Shown here piece after piece: positions 54,728 to 63,341 of a stretch of DNA of 64,000 bases. The notes beneath the pieces are model-generated. The model was not told where the DNA came from and searched no databases. It saw only the letters and a program-made list of their open reading frames with translations. The stretch lies in assembly GCA_003222895.1 (NCBI GenBank), contig QHXI01000048.1, positions 62,001 through 126,000 of the forward strand. The letters are read 5' to 3'. Position numbers and translations under genes: made by a program. Each line of letters begins with the position of its first letter. The stretch's first letter is position 1. The DNA is from Acidobacteriota bacterium. GTDB lineage: Bacteria; Acidobacteriota; Blastocatellia; Pyrinomonadales; Pyrinomonadaceae.

Positions 54728-56029
54728 GTGACAATAGACGTGCTCAAGGGGAAAACATTATTGCTGGCGGACGATTCGGCCGCGATCCAAAAAGTGATCG
54801 ATCTCACTTTTTCCGATGAAGGCATGAAAGTCACCGCCGTCGGCGATGGCCGCGCCGCGTTGAATGAACTCGAACAATTTCCGGTGCCGGATCTTGTCCT
54901 CGCCGATGCATCGATGCCCGAGATGGGCGGGTTTGAACTTTGTCAGATCATCAAACGAGATGATCGATTCTCGACGATACCCGTCATTCTGTTAATCAGC
55001 TCCTTCGAACCTTTCGATGAAGCGCAGGCCAAAGCCGCCGGCGCCGATGACGTCGTGAGCAAACCTTTCCAATCAATTCGCGACCTGGTAAGCCGAGTCG
55101 GTTCGTTGCTTGGCAGCGGCTCGCCAACGCATGACAAATCTCCGGGCGATCATTCGATGTTAGGCCTATCTCATTCGCCGCCGACGGTGAATGTCGTCGA
55201 GCCTTCTTCAGACGCGAACGCGGATGCATCCGAAGAGCCGAAGGTCACGGTCCTGGTCGAAGCGCCGGTGATGGATCATCCTGAGTCGAGCGAACCTGCG
55301 GGAGCGACCTGCGTTGCCGATATGGAACTTCAAACCGCGGACACGAAGAAACTCGAGCGCATCACCGACGAACCTGACGAAGCACCGCAAGAGGATTCGC
55401 AGTTTCAGGATACGGTCGAGGTCGAGCCAGCTTACCCAGCACCTCCTCAAACATTCGAGGATCCGGAGTTTCAGAATACGATCGAAGTGGAGCCGGCAGA
55501 TCCCCCTGCTGAAGCTGCGACGTCTCACGCAATCGAAAATGAAGAACCGCAGTATTCGCAGTTCGCCGACACGACCGAGGTCTTCACGCAACGGCCTGTC
55601 GAAACCGCCAGGAGTTCGGACGATGCACTGCTCGATCTCGATGCATTCGACGAGACGATTAGCGAGGAGGTCTCGCTCGATTTGGATTTTGGCGCGTCTC
55701 TACCATCGGAAGTTCGCGAAAGATCTGCGTCCGCGCCGCAAGTTAATCCCGCGTTGATCGCTACTGAAACCGCGACTGCAACCAAGTCTTTTGCAATTTT
55801 GTCGGAGTCGCCGGCACTGGAATCAGATGCAACTGCAATCGCGCCGGAATCGCCCGCCGCACATCATGAGGTGACTTCGGCTGGAACTCTGTCCGACGAA
55901 GCAATCGAGGCCATAGCGCGCCGCGTCGTCGAACAAATATCCGATAAGGTTGTCCGCGAAATCGCCTGGGAAGTCGTCCCGGAATTATCAGAATTGCTCA
56001 TTAAGAAGAAGCTCGAAGAACAGAAGTAA
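54728..56029 (+). CDS. Response regulator receiver with long acidic tail
   Basis: A 433-residue protein. Start GTG 54728. The receiver (about 8-125; LVLADASMPEMGG, SSFEPFD and VVSKPFQS) is intact. A long Glu/Pro/Asp-rich disordered region (about 135-385) contains three near repeats of the type SQFQDTVEVEP. The C-terminal helix (EAIARRVVEQISDKVVREIAWEVVPELSELLIKKKLEEQ) is amphipathic and is probably a protein-interaction module found in other acidobacterial and deltaproteobacterial receivers. No output domain is known. Confidence 0.85.
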   Translation: MTIDVLKGKTLLLADDSAAIQKVIDLTFSDEGMKVTAVGDGRAALNELEQFPVPDLVLADASMPEMGGFELCQIIKRDDRFSTIPVILLISSFEPFDEAQAKAAGADDVVSKPFQSIRDLVSRVGSLLGSGSPTHDKSPGDHSMLGLSHSPPTVNVVEPSSDANADASEEPKVTVLVEAPVMDHPESSEPAGATCVADMELQTADTKKLERITDEPDEAPQEDSQFQDTVEVEPAYPAPPQTFEDPEFQNTIEVEPADPPAEAATSHAIENEEPQYSQFADTTEVFTQRPVETARSSDDALLDLDAFDETISEEVSLDLDFGASLPSEVRERSASAPQVNPALIATETATATKSFAILSESPALESDATAIAPESPAAHHEVTSAGTLSDEAIEAIARRVVEQISDKVVREIAWEVVPELSELLIKKKLEEQK

Positions 56030-56052
56030 TCCGAAACGAACAGGATCGTTTA

Positions 56053-56080
56053 GAGGCGGGCCAACGCCCGCCTTTTTGTT
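56053..56080 (+). terminator. Intrinsic terminator
   Basis: AGGCGGGC-CAAC-GCCCGCCT stem followed by TTTTTG, a classic terminator, 25 bp after the stop. Confidence 0.88.
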
Positions 56081-56190
56081 TGTGAATATGAAAAGCGGCG
56101 CCCGTTGAATTACAATCGAACGGTAAATCGAATCACGAACGAGGTCGTCCAAGCTTTGGCCCACCTCAGAACGATCAGTTTGAATAGTCG

Positions 56191-58896
56191 ATGATCGATA
56201 TTCCTAAAACCTACGATCCGAAGGAAGCGGAAGCCTCTCACTATGAGCGCTGGGAAAAGCGCGGTTACTTCACGCCCGAAATCAATCACGATCCAAATGC
56301 CCCTGTCTATACGATCGTTATTCCGCCGCCGAACGTGACCGGTTCATTGCACATGGGCCACGCCTTGCAGCACACGATGATGGACGTGCTCACGCGTTGG
56401 AAACGCATGGCTGGATGGCGCGCGCTTTGGTTGCCGGGAATGGACCACGCCGGCATCTCGACGCAGTTGATGGTGACGCGGCAACTGAAAAAAGAAGGAT
56501 TGACGCGCCACGATCTCGGCCGCGAGAAGTTTGTTGAGCGCGTATGGGTATGGAAAGAGGAATACGGCGGACAGATTCTGAATCAGCTTCGCCGTGAAGG
56601 CGCATCAGTTGATTGGTCGCGTTTTCGTTTCACAATGGACGAGAGCATGTCGCGCGCGGTGCGCGACGCGTTCGTGCGTTTGTATGGCGAAGGGATGATT
56701 TATCGCGGCAACCGCATCGTCAATTGGTGCCCGAACGATCAGACTGTGCTGTCCGATTTGGAAGTGCTGCGCGAACCGCAGAAAGGCAGGCTTTACTATC
56801 TTCGTTATCCATTCAAACACGGCGGCGGCTCGATTACTGTGGCCACGACGCGGCCCGAGACGATGTTGGGCGACACCGCGGTGATGGTTCACCCGGACGA
56901 TGAACGTTATCGACGTGTGGTGGGTAAGACTCTGATTTTACCGCTGGTGAATCGCGAGATTCCGGTCGTCGCCGATGATTTTGTCGAATCCGAATTCGGC
57001 ACCGGCGCCGTCAAAGTCACGCCGGCGCACGATCCGAACGACTACGAGGCGGGATTGCGGCACAACCTCGAACAAATCTCGGTGATCGATAAGTTCGGTC
57101 GCATGACCGAAGCTGCCGGCGCAGACTTCGTTGGACTCGAACGGTACAAAGCGCGCGATCTGGTGGTCGAGAAATTCGAAGCGCTCGGCCTGCTTGAGAA
57201 AGTTGACGATTACGAAAACGCAATTTCGAAATGCGAACGCTGCAAGACCGTGCTCGAGCCATTGATCTCGATGCAGTGGTTCTGTCGCATGGACCAATTG
57301 CGCGATGCGGCGCTGGCAAAGCTGCGCACGGATCACAAGCCGAAGTTTGTTCCCGAAGTTCCGTACGAAAAAGTCTATTCGGACTGGCTTGAGAATCTGC
57401 GTGATTGGACCATCTCGCGACAGCTTTGGTGGGGCCATCAGATTCCCGCGTGGTACACGAACGACGGCCAAGTCATCGTTGCGCGTTCGCGTGCAGAAGC
57501 CGAAAAAAAAGCCGGCACGAATGAACTGACGCAGGACGAAGACGTGCTCGACACCTGGTTCTCTTCCGCGCTTTGGCCTTTTTCGACGCTCGGCTGGCCT
57601 GATGAGACGGATGACTTGGAAACCTTCTATCCGTCGTCCGTGCTGATCACGGCTCGCGACATTATTTTTCTCTGGGTATCGCGCATGGTGATGACGGGTC
57701 TTAAGTTCAGAGGCCGTGAACCGTTCGCCGACGTGTACGTGACCGGCACCGTGCTCGACAAGCACGGCCAGCGCATGTCAAAGACGAAAGGCAACGGTGT
57801 CGATCCGCTCGACGTTTTCGACAAGTACGGCGTCGACGCGACGCGGCTGACGCTGGCTTCAGTCGGCTCGACTGATACCCGCTGGAGCGAGAAACAGGTC
57901 GAGTCTTATCGCAACTTCGCAAACAAAATTTGGAACGCCGCGCGGTTTTGTTTGTTGAATGCAGAAGGCGTGTCAGAAGCGGGAGCGATAGCGACCGGAT
58001 TAAGCAACGCTTTCGACGATAAGAACAACCTCCCGCTGCACGATCGCTGGATTCGCTCGCGCTTGAACAAGACTGCGCGCGAGGTGAACGCGCAGCTTGA
58101 GCAATACGAATTTCACGGCGTCGTGCAGACTCTCTATCACTTCTTTTGGGACGATTTTTGTGATTGGTACATTGAACTTTCGAAATCGATGGTGACCGCG
58201 GAAGCTGATTCAGATGAAAGAAGGATCGCGCGCGCGCTCTTGATTACGATTCTCGAGCAATCGTTGCGACTGCTTCACCCGTTTATGCCGTATTTGACTG
58301 AGGAACTTTGGCAGCGTCTTCCGGTAAACCACTCGGATCTTTTACACCCGTCGTATGCCGGTGCAGAGCCATCCATCATGCTGGCCGCTTATCCTCAGGG
58401 CGATGCGTCCTTGATCGATGAAGCCGCCGAAACAGAAATGCAGGCGGTGATCGATTTGATTTCGAGAGTGCGAAATATTCGCTCTGAGATGAACATAAAA
58501 CCGGGCGATCGCATTCAAGTGATGATTGCCGCGAAATCCGCTTTGCAAACAGTCTTCGCGGCGAGCGTCGATCAGATTGCCCGTTTGACGCGCGCCGAAG
58601 TTTCGATCGACGGGAATGCGCAAATGCCGAAAGCGGCGGCGCGCGCCGTGCTGAGCGGCGGTGCTGAAGTTGCGGTACCGTTGGAAGGCTTGATCGATTT
58701 TGCCCAGGAGCGCGCGCGCTTGGCGCGTGAGAAAGAGAAGCTTCAGAAAGAAGCCGAGAAGCTGCAAGCTCAGCTCGGCAATGCCGATTTCGTTTCGCGC
58801 GCGCCGGTGGAAAAGGTTTCCGAACTCAGAGCGCGAGTTGAAGATATTGCGCAGCGCGCGTCGGCGCTCGATGACATGCTGGAGGCGCTATCGTGA
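56191..58896 (+). CDS. valS: Valyl-tRNA synthetase
   Basis: A 901-residue class Ia synthetase. The HIGH motif reads HMGH (PPPNVTGSLHMGHALQ, near residue 50), the KMSKS motif reads RMSKT in GQRMSKTKGNGVDPLDVF (near residue 535), with an editing domain (about 200-380) and an anticodon-binding region, then a C-terminal coiled coil (FAQERARLAREKEKLQKEAEKLQAQL). The start MIDIPKTYDPKEAEASHYERW is typical. It charges tRNA-Val with valine. The 3' end overlaps nadC by 4 nt (GTGA). Confidence 0.97.
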   Translation: MIDIPKTYDPKEAEASHYERWEKRGYFTPEINHDPNAPVYTIVIPPPNVTGSLHMGHALQHTMMDVLTRWKRMAGWRALWLPGMDHAGISTQLMVTRQLKKEGLTRHDLGREKFVERVWVWKEEYGGQILNQLRREGASVDWSRFRFTMDESMSRAVRDAFVRLYGEGMIYRGNRIVNWCPNDQTVLSDLEVLREPQKGRLYYLRYPFKHGGGSITVATTRPETMLGDTAVMVHPDDERYRRVVGKTLILPLVNREIPVVADDFVESEFGTGAVKVTPAHDPNDYEAGLRHNLEQISVIDKFGRMTEAAGADFVGLERYKARDLVVEKFEALGLLEKVDDYENAISKCERCKTVLEPLISMQWFCRMDQLRDAALAKLRTDHKPKFVPEVPYEKVYSDWLENLRDWTISRQLWWGHQIPAWYTNDGQVIVARSRAEAEKKAGTNELTQDEDVLDTWFSSALWPFSTLGWPDETDDLETFYPSSVLITARDIIFLWVSRMVMTGLKFRGREPFADVYVTGTVLDKHGQRMSKTKGNGVDPLDVFDKYGVDATRLTLASVGSTDTRWSEKQVESYRNFANKIWNAARFCLLNAEGVSEAGAIATGLSNAFDDKNNLPLHDRWIRSRLNKTAREVNAQLEQYEFHGVVQTLYHFFWDDFCDWYIELSKSMVTAEADSDERRIARALLITILEQSLRLLHPFMPYLTEELWQRLPVNHSDLLHPSYAGAEPSIMLAAYPQGDASLIDEAAETEMQAVIDLISRVRNIRSEMNIKPGDRIQVMIAAKSALQTVFAASVDQIARLTRAEVSIDGNAQMPKAAARAVLSGGAEVAVPLEGLIDFAQERARLAREKEKLQKEAEKLQAQLGNADFVSRAPVEKVSELRARVEDIAQRASALDDMLEALS

Positions 58897-59747
58897 ACTG
58901 GCTTGACGAAGGCGCGCTCTATTCGAGCATCGGATTATTTCTGCGCGAAGATCTCGGCCGCGGCGACATCACTACGCAATCCGTGCTGATGCGTAACGCG
59001 CGCGCGAAAGGGCGGTTCGTGGCTGCCGAAAAGATGGTTGTGGCGGGACTTGAAGCCGCGGAAGAGGTTTTCGCGACGCTCGATCCGCAACTGCAACTCG
59101 AAGCATTCACCGCGGACGGCGAGGAAGTTGAGCCCGGCAAAGTGATCGCGCGCACGAACGGGTTCGCTGATGTGCTGCTCGCCGGCGAGCGGGTAGCTCT
59201 GAATCTACTTCAACATCTGTCTGGCGTGGCGACGATAACTCGACAGTTTGTTCGTGCGGTCGAAGGTACGAAGGCGCAGATCGCCGACACGCGAAAGACG
59301 ACGCCGGGATTGCGCATGCTCGAGAAGTACGCGGTGCTGCTGGGCGGCGGTGTCAATCACCGTTATGGTTTGGACGATGGAGTCTGCATCAAGTCCAACC
59401 ATGCGGCGATCGCCGGAGGCATTGCCGCGGCCGTAAAAAGCGCGCGAGACAAAGTCGGCCACATGCATCGCGTCGCGGTTGAGGCGGCGAGCGAGCGCGA
59501 GATTAAGGAAACGATCGATAGCGGCGCCAGCATCCTGGTGCTTCGCGATTTGGATGAGACGCTCGGGAAAGAGCAAATCGTCAAGGCGCGCGGGCTTTCT
59601 AATGCGATTACGATTGAAGTGGCGGGCAACATTACGCTGGAAAATGTTCGCGCGTTTGCTGAGGCAGGTGCGGATTTGATTCGCGTGGACGCGCTGACGC
59701 AGTCGGTGCGCGCGATGGCAATCAGCTTTCAGATTCAAGCGGGCTAG
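58893..59747 (+). CDS. nadC: Nicotinate-nucleotide pyrophosphorylase (carboxylating)
   Basis: A 284-residue enzyme making nicotinate mononucleotide from quinolinate and PRPP. Motifs: REDLGRGDITTQSV, AEKMVVAGLEAAEEV, RVALNLLQHLSGVAT, DTRKTTPGLRMLEKYAV, GGGVNHRYGLDDGVCIKSNH and EVAGNITLENVRAFAEAGADLI. All active-site regions are present. Start GTG 58893 overlaps the valS stop. The operon pairing valS-nadC is a simple housekeeping arrangement. Confidence 0.95.
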   Translation: MNWLDEGALYSSIGLFLREDLGRGDITTQSVLMRNARAKGRFVAAEKMVVAGLEAAEEVFATLDPQLQLEAFTADGEEVEPGKVIARTNGFADVLLAGERVALNLLQHLSGVATITRQFVRAVEGTKAQIADTRKTTPGLRMLEKYAVLLGGGVNHRYGLDDGVCIKSNHAAIAGGIAAAVKSARDKVGHMHRVAVEAASEREIKETIDSGASILVLRDLDETLGKEQIVKARGLSNAITIEVAGNITLENVRAFAEAGADLIRVDALTQSVRAMAISFQIQAG

Positions 59748-59810
59748 TGTCAGAGTTAAGCATCCCCTGCGATTGCGACTGCATCCCTCAATTTGCTGAG
59801 GAGGTTTGTG

Positions 59811-60566
59811 ATGTCGAAACATCCAATTCGAAAACTTTTGGTCGCGGTGCTGGCGGTTTTTCTTCTGCTTGGATTTCTGATTGCCGATTCGAGCGCACAA
59901 AAGAGAAAGCGAAGACGCCGCTCTTCCGCTCCGCGCATCACCAACCCTGACATCTATCAGCCGGCGACAAACGAAAACGCGAACTCGAACGCGGAGAGCA
60001 ATAACGCCGGCGAAAATACGAACGCGAACAAAAACGCCCAACCGCCAGAGGATCCTGAATCGATGAAACGAACGATTCGGTCGCTTTCGAATCAGGTTGA
60101 TAAGCTGAACGACAAGCTGAGCTCGATGGAACAATCACAGCAGTCGCTGGTTGATCTGGAAAGGTTATCGCGGGCGGAACAGCGTTCGGCCCAGCTCCGC
60201 TCCGAGCTGCGCGACGTGCAGGCGAAGAAAGCCGATCTTGAAGCGCACCTCGAAGATGTCGATTACGCATTGAAGCCGGAGAACATCGAACGCGCGACGC
60301 AGGGATATGGAACAACGCGGCCCGAGGAGGTGCGCGAGCAGCGGCGGAAGCAGTTGGAAGCTGAGAAGCAACGCGGCCAGGCCCAGTTGGATCAATTACG
60401 CGCGAGCGAAGATCGTTTGCAACAGGCGATCGCGACCTCAGACACGGAAATCGATCGCTTGCAGAAGAAGATGGACGCTGCGGATCGCGCCGCTATCGAA
60501 AACGCAAAGACAAAGGTGCAGGAGAATCAGCCGCTGCCGAGCCCGACGCCGACACCGAGTCCGTAA
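59811..60566 (+). CDS. Secreted coiled-coil hypothetical protein
   Basis: A 251-residue protein (start ATG 59811 with GAGGAGG 9 nt upstream; an in-frame TTG 18 nt earlier is unlikely). Signal peptide MSKHPIRKLLVAVLAVFLLLGFLIADSSAQ. A basic patch (KRKRRRRSS), an Asn-rich low-complexity linker (ATNENANSNAESNNAGENTNANKNA), and a long coiled coil (about 85-240; SLSNQVDKLNDKLSSMEQSQQSL...) end in a PSPTPTPSP tail. Periplasmic structural or scaffold role is possible; no known family. Confidence 0.75.
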   Translation: MSKHPIRKLLVAVLAVFLLLGFLIADSSAQKRKRRRRSSAPRITNPDIYQPATNENANSNAESNNAGENTNANKNAQPPEDPESMKRTIRSLSNQVDKLNDKLSSMEQSQQSLVDLERLSRAEQRSAQLRSELRDVQAKKADLEAHLEDVDYALKPENIERATQGYGTTRPEEVREQRRKQLEAEKQRGQAQLDQLRASEDRLQQAIATSDTEIDRLQKKMDAADRAAIENAKTKVQENQPLPSPTPTPSP

Positions 60567-60674
60567 GGAGCGCACGCATCTTGCGTGCGGTTCACCGGCA
60601 TCCTTGCCGGTCAAGAGCGGGCAAGATGCCCGCGAACCGCCGACAAGGATGTCGGCGCTCCATGCGTGCGCTCC
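60567..60674. repeat. Composite palindromic element
   Basis: GGAGCGCACGCAT (60567-60579) faces the exact complement ATGCGTGCGCTCC (60662-60674): a 13-bp perfect inverted repeat around a 108-bp unit. Inside are further hairpins (GCACGCATCTTGCGTGC, ACCGGCATCCTTGCCGGT, GCGGGCAAGATGCCCGC). Lies between a coiled-coil gene and an XdhC gene. Confidence 0.7.
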
Positions 60675-60686
60675 AAAACTCTAATT

Positions 60687-61037
60687 ATGGGAACTATCGC
60701 TCAACATGATTTGTACCGTCTGATCGACGACGCGAACCAACGCGGCGAGCGCGTCGTCATCGCCACGGTCGCGCGCACGCGCGGCTCGACGCCCCAACGT
60801 CGCGGAGCGAAAATGCTCTTCTTTGAAAATGGCGAAACCGCCGGGACCGTCGGCGGCGGCTGCGTCGAAGCGGAAGTTTGGGCTGAAGCGCGCGAGGCGA
60901 TGCGCAACGGCAAATCTGCTTTGCATCACTTTTCGCTCACTGCTGACGAAGCCAGCGAAGAAGGTATGGTGTGCGGCGGCACGATGGATATCTTCATCGA
61001 TGTTTGGGATTTAGATAAGGACAGTAATGTGGAATGA
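60687..61037 (+). CDS. XdhC/CoxI N-terminal-domain protein
   Basis: A 116-residue protein (ATG 60687; frame extends up into the palindromic element, but no start motif there). It has VVIATVARTRGSTPQRRGAKMLFFENGETAGTVGGGCVEAEVWAEAREAM and MVCGGTMDIF, the XdhC_CoxI N-terminal domain, with the conserved Cys and CGG motifs. This domain is needed for molybdenum-cofactor sulfuration or insertion into xanthine-dehydrogenase-like enzymes. The Rossmann half is missing here and appears in a separate gene 1.4 kb downstream. Confidence 0.8.
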   Translation: MGTIAQHDLYRLIDDANQRGERVVIATVARTRGSTPQRRGAKMLFFENGETAGTVGGGCVEAEVWAEAREAMRNGKSALHHFSLTADEASEEGMVCGGTMDIFIDVWDLDKDSNVE

Positions 61038-61369
61038 TTGATAATGACGAATTACTGGCGAAAATCAGAAGTCTTCTCGCGGAGAGGAATTACCGCATTC
61101 GCATTCACGCTGTCCGCCACATGGTTGAGGAGGGATTCAGCGAGCAAAACATTATCGCAGTTATCGGAGGGAAGAGTAGAATCCTCGAGAACTATCCCGA
61201 AGAAAGCCGGTGTCTAATCGTCGGCTATTTCCGACTGAGTGATAAAGTGCGCTGTCCACTTCATATTGTGTGTGATTACTCAGATGCTAACGTGCTCGAC
61301 ATCGTCACGGCCTATATTCCTGAGAAGCCTTGGTGGAGCACGCCTATGAAGCGGAGACAAATTGAATGA
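61034..61369 (+). CDS. DUF4258 MqsR-like toxin
   Basis: A 111-residue protein: LLAERNYRIRIHAVRHMVEEGFSEQNIIAVIGG, ILENYPEESRCLIVGYFRLSDKVRCPLHIVCDY and IVTAYIPEKPWW. This is the DUF4258 family, RelE/MqsR-like ribosome-dependent or free mRNA interferases. The start overlaps the XdhC-N stop by 4 nt and the stop overlaps the next gene by 4 nt. A zinc-finger antitoxin follows at once, giving a toxin-first MqsRA-like pair. Confidence 0.8.
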   Translation: MIDNDELLAKIRSLLAERNYRIRIHAVRHMVEEGFSEQNIIAVIGGKSRILENYPEESRCLIVGYFRLSDKVRCPLHIVCDYSDANVLDIVTAYIPEKPWWSTPMKRRQIE

Positions 61370-61620
61370 ACAAACTAATGAAAGCAGCATGTTCGGAGTG
61401 TAAAGGGAAGCTACGTCGAAGGACAATCACGCAAGACTTCGAAAGAGAGGGAGTCAAAGTGCGAATCTCCGGCATCAAGGCTTGGGTTTGTTCGCGATGT
61501 GGTGAGATTTACTTCGAACCCGGTGGCGCGGATAAGGTAGCTCAGGCTGTCAATTGTCTCTTCGCATTGGCTGTTGCTGAGAGACAACACAAAGGCAGCT
61601 TGCGTGCGCGTGTATCCTAA
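61366..61620 (+). CDS. YgiT-type zinc-finger antitoxin (MqsA-like)
   Basis: An 84-residue protein with C-x2-C (CSECKGK) and a second CSRCGE pair, separated by RRRTITQDFEREGVKVRISGIKAWV: the MqsA/YgiT N-terminal zinc domain. The C-terminal HTH of full MqsA is absent. It overlaps the DUF4258 gene (ATGA), so the two form a toxin-antitoxin pair. The C-terminus is short and basic. Confidence 0.8.
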   Translation: MNKLMKAACSECKGKLRRRTITQDFEREGVKVRISGIKAWVCSRCGEIYFEPGGADKVAQAVNCLFALAVAERQHKGSLRARVS

Positions 61621-61631
61621 TTCTCAAGGTT

Positions 61632-62138
61632 GTGAACGGACCAAATCTATTCGCGATGGCACTCTTCGGTCTCACTGTCATCTCAGGTTGTAATCGAGTC
61701 GACGAACAGCGCACTGGCACACAAGCTCACGCTATTAAACTCGGCGATGAAACAGTCGTCGTGGTTTCCCATAAGTGCGTGGCAGAGACTGGTTGTGAGT
61801 ACGAAGTCTATTTTATGGCCGATTCTGAAGCGGCAGTTAGAGAACGGAGAGAAGTTAAGAAGAGTTGGGTGAAAGAATCTGAACTCGGTTCCGTTGTTCC
61901 AGTCTTTGAAATTGGTCAGCGAGTTTATTTCACTGGCGAACCTCAGTCCACAGGTTACATAACACATTCTGCTTGTAATTCAGGCCGATGCCGATACGCG
62001 GTAAATTACGTTGGAACGGAATACACTATGAGGCCTTTGCCGAAGAGTTTGAACTTTCAACTTGCAGAGCGCTCGCGTCGCCTGAACCAAACCGAAAGTG
62101 TCTCTAGAAAAAGCAGCTCGATCGACACTACATCATGA
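61632..62138 (+). CDS. Putative lipoprotein of unknown function
   Basis: A 168-residue protein starting at GTG 61632 (an internal ATG at 61656 is also possible). Signal MNGPNLFAMALFGLTVISGC ends in a lipobox ISGC. Beyond it, beta-rich sequence (VVVVSHKCVAETGCEYEVYFMADSE..., GQRVYFTGEPQSTGYITHSACNSGRCRYAVNYVG) with two pairs of Cys that could form disulphides. No known family. It overlaps the next gene by 4 nt. Confidence 0.65.
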   Translation: MNGPNLFAMALFGLTVISGCNRVDEQRTGTQAHAIKLGDETVVVVSHKCVAETGCEYEVYFMADSEAAVRERREVKKSWVKESELGSVVPVFEIGQRVYFTGEPQSTGYITHSACNSGRCRYAVNYVGTEYTMRPLPKSLNFQLAERSRRLNQTESVSRKSSSIDTTS

Positions 62139-62431
62139 CCGATTCTCTCGTCGACAATTACAAATCGCAGCATCAGCACCCGCTGAATAAGCTCTGTCAC
62201 ATGATCGGCATTCCGATGATCACGATCGCCTGGCCGCTCTTTTTCTTTCGCTGGCGCTGGACGCTGGTACTGTTCGTCGGCGGATGGATTTTGCAGTTTG
62301 TTGGCCATGCGATTGAGGGCAATCGTCCGGCGTTCTTGCGGAATCCCGTTTATTTCTTCATCGGTCCCTGGTGGCTCGTACGGCGGCTCGCCACCACGTT
62401 TGGTCTTCTCAAGTCTTCCGCGTCAGAATAG
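62135..62431 (+). CDS. Mpo1-like (DUF962) membrane protein
   Basis: A 98-residue protein: DNYKSQHQHPLNKLCHMIGIPMI, two hydrophobic segments (about 28-55), ILQFVGHAIEGNRPAFLRNPVYFFIGPWWLV. His-x-x-x-x-N/H positions (HPLNK, GHAIEGNRPA) are those of the Mpo1 family, fatty-acid alpha-dioxygenases that bind Fe via conserved His. Here the bacterial branch is short and of unknown substrate. Confidence 0.85.
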   Translation: MTDSLVDNYKSQHQHPLNKLCHMIGIPMITIAWPLFFFRWRWTLVLFVGGWILQFVGHAIEGNRPAFLRNPVYFFIGPWWLVRRLATTFGLLKSSASE

Positions 62432-62449
62432 CGCCCGCAACGCGGAATC

Positions 62450-63274
62450 ATGCAAATCGAAAACTCGCAGTCGGACTCGATTACCGATCACATTCGCGAA
62501 CTGCTCAGGCGCGGATCGAGAGCCGTGCTTGCAACCATAGTCGAATCACAGCAATTGATCGTCGGCGCAAAGTTGTTGGTTACTGAGGAAGGTGGACACG
62601 CCGGCGACTTCGGAAATTCGGAATTGAATCAGGCGGTTATCGAGCAAGCGGGAGCGTTCTTGTCGTCACCCGAAGAAACAAAAACGAGCAGGGTCGTAGA
62701 GCTTGCTCCTCAACTACGGGATCTTGCGGATTCAATAATCCTGTTCGAACACATCAAAGCTGAACCGCGTCTGGTGATCGCAGGCGCGGGACATGTCGGA
62801 GCTTCCCTCGCGCGGCTGGCGGCGCTGGTCGGATACCGCGTGACGCTGATCGACGATCGCGCCAAATTTGTTGCGCGTGAATTATTTTCTTCACCGGCTG
62901 AACAAAGCATTGAATTGGTTGCGGCGCAGAATTGGATCGACGCGATGCATGACGCAATTGGCAACGGCCGAGGCGTGTCAGTCGCGATCGTCACCCGCGG
63001 GCACAAGCAGGATGAAGACTGTCTGCGCGCTGCCGCTGAAACAAATCCGAATTACATCGGCATGATTGGCAGTAAGCGGCGCACGAATATTGTGCTCAAT
63101 AAGCTGTATGAAGAGGGAGTCGCTGACGATCAATTGCGGCGAGTGCATGCGCCGATCGGCTTGGACATCGGCGCGGTATCGCCGGAAGAAGTCGCACTGG
63201 CGATCCTCGCCGAGATTGTCAACAAACGCCACGGCGGGTCGGGCGAATCGATGTCGGCGTGGCGACGAGACTAA
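62450..63274 (+). CDS. XdhC-family Rossmann-domain protein (C-terminal half)
   Basis: A 274-residue protein. Residues 1-95 resemble a decayed XdhC_CoxI domain (RAVLATIVESQQLIVGAKLLVTEEGG, lacking the VCGG motif). Residues 100-255 form the XdhC_C Rossmann domain: RLVIAGAGHVGASLARLA (dinucleotide loop), VAIVTRGHKQDEDCLRAA and YIGMIGSKRRT, GLDIGAVSPEEVALAILAEI. Together with the N-domain gene at 60687 it would make a complete XdhC. The start is at 62450; SD is weak. Confidence 0.85.
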   Translation: MQIENSQSDSITDHIRELLRRGSRAVLATIVESQQLIVGAKLLVTEEGGHAGDFGNSELNQAVIEQAGAFLSSPEETKTSRVVELAPQLRDLADSIILFEHIKAEPRLVIAGAGHVGASLARLAALVGYRVTLIDDRAKFVARELFSSPAEQSIELVAAQNWIDAMHDAIGNGRGVSVAIVTRGHKQDEDCLRAAAETNPNYIGMIGSKRRTNIVLNKLYEEGVADDQLRRVHAPIGLDIGAVSPEEVALAILAEIVNKRHGGSGESMSAWRRD

Positions 63275-63341
63275 TCTTGCAAAAATCTTTACATTGTTGG
63301 AGTTGTTGCCAAGGAATATAATCAACGCCAGGGGACGGCTT

